Below, one piece after another: positions 1 to 7,290 of a stretch of 15,431 nt of DNA. The notes beneath the pieces were generated by a model that did no database searches, was not told the origin of the DNA, and was given only the letters and a program-made list of their open reading frames with translations. The stretch is from JAQBXX01 sp963925015 (lineage in GTDB: Bacteria > Pseudomonadota > Gammaproteobacteria > SURF-13). The DNA lies in contig CAWUTX010000107.1 of assembly GCA_963925015.1 (NCBI GenBank), positions 1 to 15,431 on the forward strand, in the 5' to 3' direction. Position numbers and translations under genes: made by a program. Positions within the stretch are counted from its first letter, which is position 1. Each line of letters opens with the position of its first letter.

Positions 1-1420
1 AGCTCAGCAGTGCGTGCTCGAAGCCCTGAATCTTGGCCACTTCGACGTCGTCGAGGAAGCCCTGGCTGGCGGAGAATAGTGATACCGCCAGCTCCGCCAC
101 ACTCATCGGCGCGTACTGCTTCTGCTTCATCAATTCCATCACGCGCTGACCGCGCTCCAACTGCTTGCGCGTGCTCTCGTCGAGGTCGGAGGCGAACTGC
201 GCGAACGCGGCGAGTTCGCGGTACTGCGCGAGGTCGAGGCGCACGCCGCCGCCCAGTTTCTTAATGATCTTGGTCTGTGCCGCACCACCCACGCGCGACA
301 CCGACAGGCCGGCGTTGATGGCGGGCCGGATACCGGCGTTGAATAAATCGGTTTCGAGAAAGATCTGGCCGTCGGTGATCGAGATCACGTTGGTGGGCAC
401 GAAGGCCGATACGTCGCCGGCCTGCGTTTCGATGATGGGCAGGCCGGTGAGTGAACCGGTCTTGCCTTTCACCTTGCCGTTGGTGATCTTCTCGATGTGC
501 TCGGCATTCACGCGAGCTGAACGCTCCAGCAGGCGCGAGTGCAGGTAGAACACGTCGCCCGGATACGCCTCGCGGCCAGGGGGGCGGCGCAGCAGCAGCG
601 ACACTTGGCGGTAGGCCCAGGCCTGCTTGGTCAGATCGTCATACACGATGAGCGCGTCTTCGCCGATGTCGCGGAAGTATTCGCCCATGGAGCAGCCGGA
701 GTAGGGCGCGATGAACTGCATCGCGGCGGAGTCCGACGCGGTGGCGGTCACGACGATGGTGTGCGCCAGCGCGCCGTGCTCTTCGAGCTTGCGCACCACG
801 GCGGCGACCGACGAGGCCTTCTGGCCGATGGCAACGTAGACGCACTTCACGCCCGTGCCTTTCTGGTTGATGATGGTGTCCACCGCCAGCGCGGTCTTGC
901 CGGTCTGACGGTCGCCGATGATGAGCTCGCGCTGACCGCGACCGATCGGCACCATCGCGTCGATGGCCTTGAGGCCGGTCTGCACCGGCTGGCTCACCGA
1001 CTGGCGCGCGATTACACCCGGCGCCACTTTTTCAATCGGCGAAGTCTGCGTGGTCTTGATCGGCCCCTTGCCATCGATAGGGCTGCCGAGTGCATCCACC
1101 ACGCGGCCCAGCAGCGCCTCGCCCACCGGCACTTCCAGAATGCGGCCGGTGCACTTTACGCTGTCGCCTTCGCTGATGTGTTCGTAATCGCCCAGCACCA
1201 CAGCGCCGACCGAGTCGCGCTCAAGATTGAGCGCCATGCCGTAGGTGTTGCCGGGAAATTCGATCATTTCTCCCTGCATCACGTCGGACAGCCCGTGTAC
1301 GCGCACGATGCCGTCGGTCACCGAGACCACGGTGCCTTCGGTACGCGCTTCGGTGAGCACCGCAAAATTCTCGATGCGGCTCTTGATCAAATTGCTGATT
1401 TCTGAAGGGTTGAGCTTCAT
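1..1420 (-). CDS. atpA: F1F0 ATP synthase subunit alpha (3' end outside window)
   Basis: The alpha subunit of F1 forms the alpha3beta3 hexamer; it binds nucleotide at non-catalytic sites and shapes the catalytic interfaces with beta. The start is ATG at 1420-1418, preceded by a good Shine-Dalgarno (GAGGA, about 8 bases upstream). The protein begins MKLNPSEISNLIKSR, a typical alpha N-terminus that binds delta. The P-loop GDRQTGKT falls at residues 169-176, the same numbering as E. coli, and the family pattern continues with YVAIGQK, the region around ALIVYDDLTKQAWAYRQ, and LLLRRPPGREAYPGD. About 473 residues are visible of an expected ~513, so only the C-terminal ~40 are missing. It lies 49 bases downstream of atpH, as the sixth F1F0 structural gene of the operon; atpG, atpD and atpC should follow beyond the left edge. 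Identification is certain. Confidence 0.98.
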   Translation of the reverse strand, partial: MKLNPSEISNLIKSRIENFAVLTEARTEGTVVSVTDGIVRVHGLSDVMQGEMIEFPGNTYGMALNLERDSVGAVVLGDYEHISEGDSVKCTGRILEVPVGEALLGRVVDALGSPIDGKGPIKTTQTSPIEKVAPGVIARQSVSQPVQTGLKAIDAMVPIGRGQRELIIGDRQTGKTALAVDTIINQKGTGVKCVYVAIGQKASSVAAVVRKLEEHGALAHTIVVTATASDSAAMQFIAPYSGCSMGEYFRDIGEDALIVYDDLTKQAWAYRQVSLLLRRPPGREAYPGDVFYLHSRLLERSARVNAEHIEKITNGKVKGKTGSLTGLPIIETQAGDVSAFVPTNVISITDGQIFLETDLFNAGIRPAINAGLSVSRVGGAAQTKIIKKLGGGVRLDLAQYRELAAFAQFASDLDESTRKQLERGQRVMELMKQKQYAPMSVAELAVSLFSASQGFLDDVEVAKIQGFEHALLS

Positions 1421-1469
1421 GTAAGCTTCCTCAAATAAAGTACTTGAATTCGGTTAAGGTTCTTGTCGG

Positions 1470-2006
1470 TCAGCGCGCCAGCACTTGCGCGAGCTTGGCG
1501 AGCTGGCTGCGCACGGAGCCGTCGATGACTCGGTCGCCGGTGCGGATCACCGCACCGCCCAGCAGACGTTTATCCACCACACTGGAGAGACTGATCTCGC
1601 GCTTCATGCGCGACTTCAGCGCGGCGGTTATCTTGCGCTCTTCTTCACTGGAGAGCGGGAAGGCCGACGTCACCTGCACCTTGAGCACGCCCTCGGCCTC
1701 GGCGCGGTTCGCCTCGTACAATGCGGCGATCTCCGGCAACAGCGCCAGCCGTCCGTTTTCGACCACCAGCCGGATGAAGTTTTGTCCGGCGTCGCTCAGA
1801 CTGTCGCCGCAAATTTCCAGCACCAGTTTGGCCAGTTGCGCTTTATGTACACGCGGATGGCCGATCAATTTGCGCAACGTGTCGTCGCCCGCCACGCTCA
1901 CGGCGAGCACCAGCATCTCCGACCAGCGCTTCAGGTCGCCGTGCGCCTGCGCCAGCTCAAATACGGCTTGCGCGTAAGGACGGGCAGCGGTGATTTTGTC
2001 GGCCAT
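1470..2006 (-). CDS. atpH: F1F0 ATP synthase subunit delta
   Basis: Delta (OSCP homologue) is the peripheral-stalk cap that joins the top of F1 to the b dimer. The 178-residue product matches the usual size (177 in E. coli). It starts MADKITAARPYAQAVFELA, the conserved first helix that contacts alpha, and keeps the C-terminal family signature KRLLGGAVIRTGDRVIDGSV around residues 145-165. The start is ATG at 2006; the Shine-Dalgarno is weak, and the gene begins 17 bases after the atpF stop, so translation is probably helped by the upstream gene. Order and spacing fit the canonical atpB-E-F-H-A arrangement. Confidence 0.97.
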   Translation of the reverse strand: MADKITAARPYAQAVFELAQAHGDLKRWSEMLVLAVSVAGDDTLRKLIGHPRVHKAQLAKLVLEICGDSLSDAGQNFIRLVVENGRLALLPEIAALYEANRAEAEGVLKVQVTSAFPLSSEEERKITAALKSRMKREISLSSVVDKRLLGGAVIRTGDRVIDGSVRSQLAKLAQVLAR

Positions 2007-2023
2007 GGGGTGCGGCGTCCGGG

Positions 2024-2494
2024 TTAAATTTCAGCGACCAGATGTTTCAGCAAGTCGCTGTGCGCCTTGGCGTCGATCTCGCGGCCCAGAATCTTCTCGG
2101 CACCGCTCACGGCAACCGCCGCCACCTGCGTGCGCAGTTCGGTCTTGGCACGGTTCACTTCCTGCTCGATCTCGGCCTTGGCCGCAACGATGATGCGCTC
2201 ACCCTCGACGCGCGCGTTACCCTTTGACTCTTCCACGATTTCGTTGGCGCGGCGCTCGGCCTGCGCGAGTATCTCGGCGGACTGGGTCTTCACCTTGTGC
2301 AGCACTTCTTTGGCGTGCTTCTCGGCGAGCTCCAGATCATGACGGCCCTTTTCACCGGCGGCCAAGCCGTCGGCGATGCGCTTCTCGCGCTCCTTCATCA
2401 TCGCGGTCAGCGGCCCCCACAGCAGCCGGTTGACGAACCAGATGAGCAGGACGAAGGCCACGATCTGGCCAAACAGGGTAGCTGTAATATTCAT
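2024..2494 (-). CDS. atpF: F1F0 ATP synthase subunit b
   Basis: Subunit b is the peripheral stalk: one N-terminal membrane helix and a long coiled coil that dimerises and holds F1 against rotor torque. The protein is 156 residues, exactly the E. coli length. It opens MNITATLFGQIVAFVLLIWF, the conserved membrane anchor, followed by a charged helix rich in Ala, Glu, Lys and Arg from about residue 33 to the C-terminus with no proline breaks. Only one b-type gene is present in the operon, so b is expected to be a homodimer. The start is ATG at 2494, 40 bases after the atpE stop, with a weak GAGAAG-type ribosome site. Confidence 0.97.
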   Translation of the reverse strand: MNITATLFGQIVAFVLLIWFVNRLLWGPLTAMMKEREKRIADGLAAGEKGRHDLELAEKHAKEVLHKVKTQSAEILAQAERRANEIVEESKGNARVEGERIIVAAKAEIEQEVNRAKTELRTQVAAVAVSGAEKILGREIDAKAHSDLLKHLVAEI

Positions 2495-2534
2495 GCGCTT
2501 CTCACTCGATCAAGCTGAATGTATGAACGGACAA

Positions 2535-2825
2535 TTAGCCCGCCGCGCCGATGGCCGCCTGGAGCGCGCCCACGAACGGGTTGGCAAACAAAAACCACAT
2601 GCCGAAGGCGAGAATGATGAACGGGAACGACTCCATCAGGCCCGCGAAGATGAACATGTTGGTCATCAACGCCGGGCGCATCTCGGGCTGGCGTGCGATG
2701 CCTTCCAGCGTCTTGGCGCAGATCAGACCCCAGCCGATGGCCGAACCCAGACCGGCGGCGGCGAGAATAATGCCCACGCCCACTGCGGTGTAGGCATAAA
2801 TCATTGCAATCATGTCAGGTGTCAT
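2535..2825 (-). CDS. atpE: F1F0 ATP synthase subunit c (rotor ring)
   Basis: Subunit c forms the membrane rotor ring that carries protons past subunit a. The 96-residue protein has two hydrophobic helices joined by the polar loop RQPE (residues 45-48) that touches F1. The ion-carrying carboxylate is Glu65 in GLMESFPFI, where E. coli has Asp61. The sodium-type ligand set is not complete (no Gln in helix 1 at the expected place), so protons are the likely ion; this is inference. It is about 17 residues longer than E. coli c, with extra sequence at both ends, as in many other gammaproteobacteria. The ATG at 2825 has the strongest ribosome site of the operon (AAGGAG), fitting the high copy number needed per complex. 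Confidence 0.97.
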   Translation of the reverse strand: MTPDMIAMIYAYTAVGVGIILAAAGLGSAIGWGLICAKTLEGIARQPEMRPALMTNMFIFAGLMESFPFIILAFGMWFLFANPFVGALQAAIGAAG

Positions 2826-2865
2826 GTTGATGCTCTCCTTAATTTAATATTCAAATTCAACTGCT

Positions 2866-2943
2866 CAACGCAAAGTCGCAAAGACGCCAAGAACCATAAA
2901 ACAACAACTGTCTTTACCTTTGCGTCTTAGCATCTTGGCGTTG
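2866..2943. repeat. Imperfect inverted repeat / REP-like hairpin between atpB and atpE
   Basis: Two 26-base arms (2866-2891 and 2918-2943) are inverted copies with 21 of 26 positions matching, separated by a 26-base loop. The arms are built from the tandem-like motif GCAAAG-N-CGCAAAGACGC. From memory, closely similar GCAAAG/CTTTGCG strings are scattered through many environmental bacterial genomes as intergenic repeats. The element accounts for most of the unusually long 131-base gap between atpB and atpE. No T-run follows on either strand, so it does not look like an intrinsic terminator. Confidence 0.75.
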
Positions 2944-2956
2944 GGTTTTATAAGCC

Positions 2957-3784
2957 TTAATGTTCCTGATGCGCCATGCCGAGATAGACGATGGACAGCA
3001 CCATAAAAATAAACGCCTGCAGCGTAATCACCAGCAGATGGAAAATGAGCCAGCCGAGGTCAAGCGTCACCTGCAACGGGAACCAGAACAGCCAGCCAGC
3101 CACACCCGTGACCAAGGTGCCACCGATGAGCGCGATGAGCAGAAACACCAGCTCGCCCGCGAACAGGTTGCCGAACAGTCGCAGGCCGAGGCTGAGCGGC
3201 TTGGCCACCTCTTCAACCAAGGTCATGACGATGTTGACCGGTATCAGGAACTTGCCGAACGGATGAAACAGAAACATCTTGAGGTAGCCAACCGGCCCCT
3301 TGATCTTGATGTTATAAAAAATGACCAACGCAAACACGGTAAGTGAGAGTGCAAGCGTAGTGCTCAGATCCGTGGTGGGCACCACCTTGAGGTAAGGTAT
3401 TCCCACCAGCTGACCCAGCCACGGCAACAAGTCCACCGGGATCATATCCATGGCGTTCATCAGAAACACCCAGATGAAAATCGTCAGCGCGAGCGGCGCG
3501 ATGAGCGGGTTGTGGCCGGGAAAGCTGTCTCTTACCTGACCGCCGACGAATTCGAGCACCGCCTCCACCGCATTCTGAAAACCGCTCGGCGCATCATGCG
3601 ACAGGCGGCGCCCCAGGCGCCAGCTCGTAATCACGATCAGCGCGCCCAACATGAAGCTGATGGCGAGCGTATCCACATGCCACGACCAGAAGCCGCCCGT
3701 GCAGTCACCGACGCACAGATTGGTCAGGTGATGCTGAATATACTCGACTGTTCCTCCACCCGAGGAGGCTGGTGCTGCACTCAC
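2957..3784 (-). CDS. atpB: F1F0 ATP synthase subunit a
   Basis: Subunit a is the membrane stator that forms the two proton half-channels against the c ring. The 275-residue protein aligns end to end with E. coli AtpB. The essential arginine is Arg202 in LSLGLRLFGNLFAGE (Arg210 in E. coli), with Asn206 and Glu211 also kept, and the last helix carries ITLQAFIFMVLSIVYL with the conserved Gln. Five to six hydrophobic segments are visible. The start is GTG at 3784, preceded by AGGGGA about 8 bases upstream; there is no ATG candidate nearby that would keep the conserved N-terminal region (VEYIQHHLTNL). It begins 12 bases after the atpI stop. Confidence 0.97.
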   Translation of the reverse strand: MSAAPASSGGGTVEYIQHHLTNLCVGDCTGGFWSWHVDTLAISFMLGALIVITSWRLGRRLSHDAPSGFQNAVEAVLEFVGGQVRDSFPGHNPLIAPLALTIFIWVFLMNAMDMIPVDLLPWLGQLVGIPYLKVVPTTDLSTTLALSLTVFALVIFYNIKIKGPVGYLKMFLFHPFGKFLIPVNIVMTLVEEVAKPLSLGLRLFGNLFAGELVFLLIALIGGTLVTGVAGWLFWFPLQVTLDLGWLIFHLLVITLQAFIFMVLSIVYLGMAHQEH

Positions 3785-3796
3785 GGCTGTGTTCCC

Positions 3797-4189
3797 CTAT
3801 CTAAATCTGTCACGCATTCCTATCAGGTAGCCCAACTGCGTCAGGGCAAACCCGGTGATGGTGGCCAGCGCGTGGAGCTTGAACACGCTCAACCCCGCAC
3901 CCAGCAACACCACCGCCAACATAAAGCGCTGCGCGAGGCCGGCAAACAATATCAGCATGCCCCGGTTGCGGCTTTGCCACGCCGCCTTGCCCGCGCGCGT
4001 TATGCGCCGACTCAGCAATAACGCCAGCGCCATGGCCACCAACCCGCCATACCCGGCCGAGAGCCCCGCCCAACCGCCCGCGAACGCAAAAAACCCCAGC
4101 GCGCTCAGCGCCGCGATGAACGCCTGTGTGGCGATCACGGCGCGCGCGCCGCCGGACATGGCCTGGGTGAGCGCGTCCTTCTTGCTCAC
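3797..4189 (-). CDS. atpI: ATP synthase subunit I (AtpI)
   Basis: AtpI is a small membrane protein encoded at the head of many atp operons. Published work on other bacteria gives it a role in c-ring assembly or Mg2+ supply, and it is not part of the finished enzyme. This 130-residue product has four hydrophobic segments (about residues 18-38, 42-60, 78-98, 104-122) and a positively charged stretch RRITRAGKAAWQSRNRG between segments 2 and 3, the usual layout of the ATP_synt_I family. The start is GTG at 4189, only one base after the stop of the upstream atpZ-like gene and without a clear Shine-Dalgarno, so translational coupling is likely. Sequence conservation in this family is low; the call rests on topology, size and position. 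Confidence 0.85.
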   Translation of the reverse strand: MSKKDALTQAMSGGARAVIATQAFIAALSALGFFAFAGGWAGLSAGYGGLVAMALALLLSRRITRAGKAAWQSRNRGMLILFAGLAQRFMLAVVLLGAGLSVFKLHALATITGFALTQLGYLIGMRDRFR

Positions 4190-4190
4190 G

Positions 4191-4388
4191 TCACGGCCTG
4201 GTCAACAGCTTGTAAACCTTCAGGATTCCGCCCGCCAACCCCAGGCAGCCCAAGATGAACATAAAGAGTGGGAGGGTACCCAGCCACGCATCGAGGCCAT
4301 AACCCAACAACAACCCGGCCAGCACCGTGGAGGACAACGTCGTACCCACTCCAGCGAGCGCCAGACCCGTTCCCCCAGCCTTGCCCAT
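4191..4388 (-). CDS. atpZ: AtpZ/AtpI-family small membrane protein, first gene of the atp operon
   Basis: This 65-residue protein has two hydrophobic helices joined by a short loop (GYGLDAWLGTLP, residues 27-38) and ends in a basic tail. The pattern G-x-G-x-x-x-D-x-x-x-G-T-x-P matches the ATPase_gene1/AtpZ family that precedes or accompanies atpI. I take ATG at 4388 (MGKAGGTGLAL) as the start. The frame is open further upstream to an ATG at 4481, but that extension would run through the promoter described next and lacks family similarity. Only about three bases separate the predicted transcription start from this ATG, so the mRNA would be nearly leaderless. Function is thought to overlap with AtpI (c-ring assembly or Mg2+ transport); this is not shown here. 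Confidence 0.8.
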   Translation of the reverse strand: MGKAGGTGLALAGVGTTLSSTVLAGLLLGYGLDAWLGTLPLFMFILGCLGLAGGILKVYKLLTRP

Positions 4389-4397
4389 AGGGCGCGA

Positions 4398-4427
4398 AGT
4401 ATAAAGGCTGAGACGGTATGTCGTCAA
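4398..4427 (-). promoter_or_regulatory. Sigma70-type promoter of the atp operon
   Basis: Reading on the minus strand: -35 TTGACG (4427-4422), an 18-base spacer, then -10 TATACT (4403-4398). Five of six bases match consensus at each box. Transcription should begin near 4391, about three bases before the atpZ ATG at 4388. It is the only strong promoter seen upstream of the operon and lies in the 151-base divergent gap shared with the DUF1134 gene. Confidence 0.7.
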
Positions 4428-4539
4428 CGCTGCGGACGTTCGGCGCGCATGGCCTGTCGCCCCGCAGGCGCTGCTACACATTTATGCTAGACTGAAATCA
4501 GCCCATTATCCGACAGCCCGTGCTGTAGGAGGCACTGCC

Positions 4540-5106
4540 ATGCGCACACTTGCATTGACGACATTCGCAGCAGTTTTTGCGGCGCTGCTCAGCACTCCGC
4601 TGGTGGCAGCCACCAACGACAAAGACACCTACGACAAAGACACCACCCTCAAGGAGGCCACCGCCTTTTTTGGCGAGAGCACCGAGGGCTTGGCCAAGGT
4701 GATCGAAAAGGCCTTTGACGAACATGGCAGCCCGAACGGCTACATCAAGGGCGAAGAGGTGAGCGGCGCGCTGGTGTTAGGCCTGCGTTACGGTGGCGGC
4801 ACCATCACGCTCAAAAACGGCGGCGCGCGTAAGGTACACTGGACCGGCCCCTCCATCGGATTCGATGCCGGCGCCAATGCCTCCAAGGTGTTTGTGCTCG
4901 TGTACCACCTGCCCGCCGCGAGCGCCATCTACCAGCGCTTCCCGGCGGCGGAAGGCAGCTTCTATTACGTCGCGGGCGCGGGCATCAACTACCAGAAGAA
5001 AGGCAAGATCGTGCTTGCGCCCATCCGCCTCGGCGTCGGCCTGCGCGGTGGCGTGAACATCGGCTACCTGAGCTACTCGCGCACCAAGACGTGGGTGCCG
5101 TTTTAA
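4540..5106 (+). CDS. Periplasmic DUF1134 (EipA-like) protein
   Basis: The product is 188 residues with a Sec signal peptide (residues 1-24, hydrophobic core LALTTFAAVFAALLS, cleavage near LVAA). Residues ~38-188 match the DUF1134 family: EATAFFGESTEGLAKVIEK, PNGYIKGEEVSGALVLGLRYG, GPSIGFDAGANASKVFVLVY, APIRLGVGLRGGVNIGYL. The Brucella member EipA is a small periplasmic beta-barrel protein linked to envelope integrity; the molecular activity is unknown. A very good Shine-Dalgarno (GTAGGAGG, 4525-4532) fixes the start. A TATGCT/TAGACT stretch at 4483-4493 is a weak -10 candidate with no clear -35. The gene is transcribed away from the atp operon and ends 12 bases from the converging mtnC. No link to ATP synthase is evident. 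Confidence 0.92.
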   Translation: MRTLALTTFAAVFAALLSTPLVAATNDKDTYDKDTTLKEATAFFGESTEGLAKVIEKAFDEHGSPNGYIKGEEVSGALVLGLRYGGGTITLKNGGARKVHWTGPSIGFDAGANASKVFVLVYHLPAASAIYQRFPAAEGSFYYVAGAGINYQKKGKIVLAPIRLGVGLRGGVNIGYLSYSRTKTWVPF

Positions 5107-5118
5107 GGTTTCGCCAAC

Positions 5119-5802
5119 CTAAGAAGAAATGTCATCGAAACTCCGGGCCTGCGGATGCGCCGGGGCGGTCATCTCGCCGCCTACCCTTAACAACCACACC
5201 GTCTGCATGCCCGCTGTGCGCGCGGCATCGAGCTCTTCCTTGATGTCAGAGAGAAACAGAATATCGCACAACGCAAGGCCAATACTCTGCGCGATTTTGT
5301 GGTAAGAATCCGCCTCGCGTTTCGCCCCCACCGTGGTATCGAAATAGCCTGAAAACAGCGGCGTGAGGTCGCCGTATTCCGAATGCGCGAATAAAAGTTT
5401 TTGCGCCTGCACCGAGCCGGAGGAGAATACATACAGTTTTATTCCCTGCGCATGCCACTGTTTGAGTTTGCGCACCGCATCTTCGTACACATGGCCTTTG
5501 AAATCGCCCTGCTTGAAGCCGGTCTCCCAGATCATGCCTTGCAGCGCCTTGAGCGACGTGACTTTTTTATCTTCATCTATCCACTGGATAAGTTGGACGA
5601 TGATTTTTTCGTCATCGGCGTGCCCACCCACCATCTCATGCACTTCGTCCAGCAGCTTGCGCACCGCAGCATCGTTCGCATGCGCGCGCACGAACTCCGC
5701 TACGCGCTCGCGCGCATAGGGGAACAATACGTCTTTCACAAAAGACAGTGAGGACGTGGTGCCCTCGATATCGGTGACGATTGCCTTAATTGGCCCCCTC
5801 AT
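5119..5802 (-). CDS. mtnC: Enolase-phosphatase E1 (acireductone synthase)
   Basis: MtnC carries out two steps of methionine salvage in the cytoplasm: enolisation of 2,3-diketo-5-methylthiopentyl-1-phosphate and its dephosphorylation to acireductone. The 227-residue protein has the HAD-type motif I in the form DIEGTTSS (Asp11, Glu13), the family hallmark, then VFSSGSVQAQ (motif II), a Lys in GAKREADSYHKIA and the acidic motif SDIKEELDAA. All catalytic motifs are intact. The ATG at 5802 overlaps the TGA of the upstream secreted-protein gene (ATGA), implying coupled translation. No other methionine-salvage gene (mtnA, mtnB, mtnD) is in the window, so the gene has been separated from the pathway cluster seen in many gammaproteobacteria. 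Confidence 0.95.
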   Translation of the reverse strand: MRGPIKAIVTDIEGTTSSLSFVKDVLFPYARERVAEFVRAHANDAAVRKLLDEVHEMVGGHADDEKIIVQLIQWIDEDKKVTSLKALQGMIWETGFKQGDFKGHVYEDAVRKLKQWHAQGIKLYVFSSGSVQAQKLLFAHSEYGDLTPLFSGYFDTTVGAKREADSYHKIAQSIGLALCDILFLSDIKEELDAARTAGMQTVWLLRVGGEMTAPAHPQARSFDDISS

Positions 5803-7121
5803 TTCTGCGTATGGAGCACCAGTGTCTGTTCTCGTTTTTGGTCGCCTTCGCCGACACTGAGCTTCACTTCGTAGCGCGTTCCGGGTACGACATAGCGTGG
5901 TTCGAAGGTGAAGGTGAAGTTACCTTTTGCGTCACTCCTCACAGTGCGGTTGAAGATGTTTTGATTCATTCCAATGATGCCGGCGAGCGAGGCGAGGGCC
6001 TCGACATTTACGCTCACGTCCACATTGGGGGCGCTTCTCCCCTTCACCTCGACGGCTCCGGAGCCGCTCACCTGACTGTTGTTGGCGGGGCTTAGGATTT
6101 CGAGCGGCAAGGCGGCTTTTGTATCTGGCTTAACCTCGCCGCGCTGCACCTTGAATTTCCACTGCATACGCATTGCATTACCGGCTAGGTCTTTGGCGCT
6201 GACCTCTAATTTATATTCCTTGATGGAAAGCGGGGCCTCGGGCTGATAGCTGAAAAAGCTTGCCGTGATAACGGCGCTATCGGTGACGTCGCGCCCGTCA
6301 AATAGCACGCGCACCGCATTGGGATCTACACCGGAGCCTGCGCCGTCATCAAAACTGCCTGAGATGAAGATACGGCTGCCCAATGACACAGTTTCATCAT
6401 CGCGCGGCGTGAGATTTTTAATGACCGGCGCGTCAGCGTCTTTGACCAAGGGTTGTTTGAGCGTTGCGCTCACCGATTGCACATGTGGCGAGAGGGTGGC
6501 CGTGATCTTCAAGCCGGGTGGGAAGTTGTCGCGCTGGCGTATGGTGTACGTACCTGCGTAAACGCCAGCGCTGGTTTCCGTCATCAGCGCGTTGGTTACC
6601 ACCCCTTCGATGGTAAATGTAGCCTTGGCGCGCGGTGTGCCGTTCAGTGTCAAATTGAGATCGGCGCCGGGCTCAATACGATCCACGGCTTGCACGGTGA
6701 AGCGCTCAATGCTCAAACCGCCGGTCTGTGGCCTGGGCGCTGGCGCGACGGGATCGGGCGTGAGCGACTGCCCCAGACGCCGGGTGATCAGCAGCCCTCT
6801 CTTCTCAAGCGTGGCGCTTACGCGGGCATTAGCCTTAAGTTTGTCCGTACGCTTGATGGTGTAGCTGCCTTCATACACGCCCGGCTCAACCTCTTGCATG
6901 GGAATGGTGCGCGCGACACCGCTGATACGTAACTTGGCCGTACTGCCCGACGTACCTTCTAGGATAAACATCAAATCGGTGTCCGGGTCGAGGCTCTCCA
7001 CCTGCTCGACGTAAAATTTGTCTATAACCGGCGCGGCTTTTGCATCATCTGCGGCGGCGGGCGCAATTAAAATGAACGGGATTAATAAAGATACGATTAA
7101 AAGAAAACGTTGGTTGAACAT
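5799..7121 (-). CDS. Secreted multi-domain Ig-like repeat protein, function unknown
   Basis: The protein has 440 residues with a signal peptide (1-24, cleavage after PAAA). It contains two diverged copies of a beta-rich domain, at about 32-105 and 137-210, each with an acidic turn (LDPDTDL / IEPGADL) and the motif GVYEGSYTIKRTD (81-93) / GVYAGTYTIRQRD (186-198). A proline-rich linker (122-131) lies between them. A third, Ig/cadherin-like domain covers about 231-326 (DDGAGSGVDP, ending near DLAGN), and a fourth Ig-like domain about 338-440 (begins LEILSPANNSQVSGSG). There is no catalytic motif, lipobox or cell-wall anchor, so it is probably periplasmic or exported and acts in binding or structure. 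Start: ATG at 7121 with AAGGA seven bases upstream. It overlaps mtnC by four bases. I do not recognise a named family. Confidence 0.85.
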   Translation of the reverse strand: MFNQRFLLIVSLLIPFILIAPAAADDAKAAPVIDKFYVEQVESLDPDTDLMFILEGTSGSTAKLRISGVARTIPMQEVEPGVYEGSYTIKRTDKLKANARVSATLEKRGLLITRRLGQSLTPDPVAPAPRPQTGGLSIERFTVQAVDRIEPGADLNLTLNGTPRAKATFTIEGVVTNALMTETSAGVYAGTYTIRQRDNFPPGLKITATLSPHVQSVSATLKQPLVKDADAPVIKNLTPRDDETVSLGSRIFISGSFDDGAGSGVDPNAVRVLFDGRDVTDSAVITASFFSYQPEAPLSIKEYKLEVSAKDLAGNAMRMQWKFKVQRGEVKPDTKAALPLEILSPANNSQVSGSGAVEVKGRSAPNVDVSVNVEALASLAGIIGMNQNIFNRTVRSDAKGNFTFTFEPRYVVPGTRYEVKLSVGEGDQKREQTLVLHTQK

Positions 7122-7180
7122 AGACCATCCTTAAATTGGCTGCTGCTTATTAGAAGTGGCTCCGCTCGTTTGAACAGCTC

Positions 7181-7251
7181 GTAGGATGGGTGAAACCCAT
7201 CGGCTATTCTCTCGCATGTGGCTGGTGAATGATGGGTTTCACCCATCCTAC
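7181..7251. repeat. REP-like double hairpin (perfect 21-bp inverted repeat)
   Basis: Positions 7181-7201 and 7231-7251 are perfect inverted copies (21 of 21) around a 29-base spacer. Each arm is itself a hairpin: GATGGGT-GAA-ACCCATC at 7185-7201 and its mirror at 7231-7247, a 7-bp stem with a 3-base loop. From memory, GTAGGATGGG...AAACCCATC strings are common dispersed intergenic repeats in gammaproteobacteria. It lies 40 bases past the parB stop and about 60 bases before the next minus-strand gene, so it may also protect or end the parB transcript. Only one copy was found in this window. Confidence 0.85.
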
Positions 7252-7290
7252 TACACTGGTTCTGGCTGTGGGCGAACCTGCACCGGCGGG

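Noticed and set aside
1570..1578. DnaA-box-like TTATCCACC
   Set aside because: A single site inside atpH coding sequence, with no cluster of boxes and no AT-rich unwinding region in the window; not an origin.
4389..4481. N-terminal extension of the atpZ-like protein to an ATG at 4481
   Set aside because: The extra 31 residues would be encoded across the best promoter in the region and have no family similarity; the internal ATG at 4388 gives a normal-sized protein.
5106..5120. Terminator between DUF1134 gene and mtnC (AGGTT-TCGCC-AACCT)
   Set aside because: Only a five-base stem, no T-run, and it overlaps the mtnC stop codon.
7185..7247. Possible parS site (contains GTTTCAC / GTGAAAC)
   Set aside because: The core symmetrical parS consensus pairs GTTTCAC directly with GTGAAAC; here these strings lie in separate hairpins with GATGGGT/ACCCATC stems. 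It fits a REP-like element, not parS.
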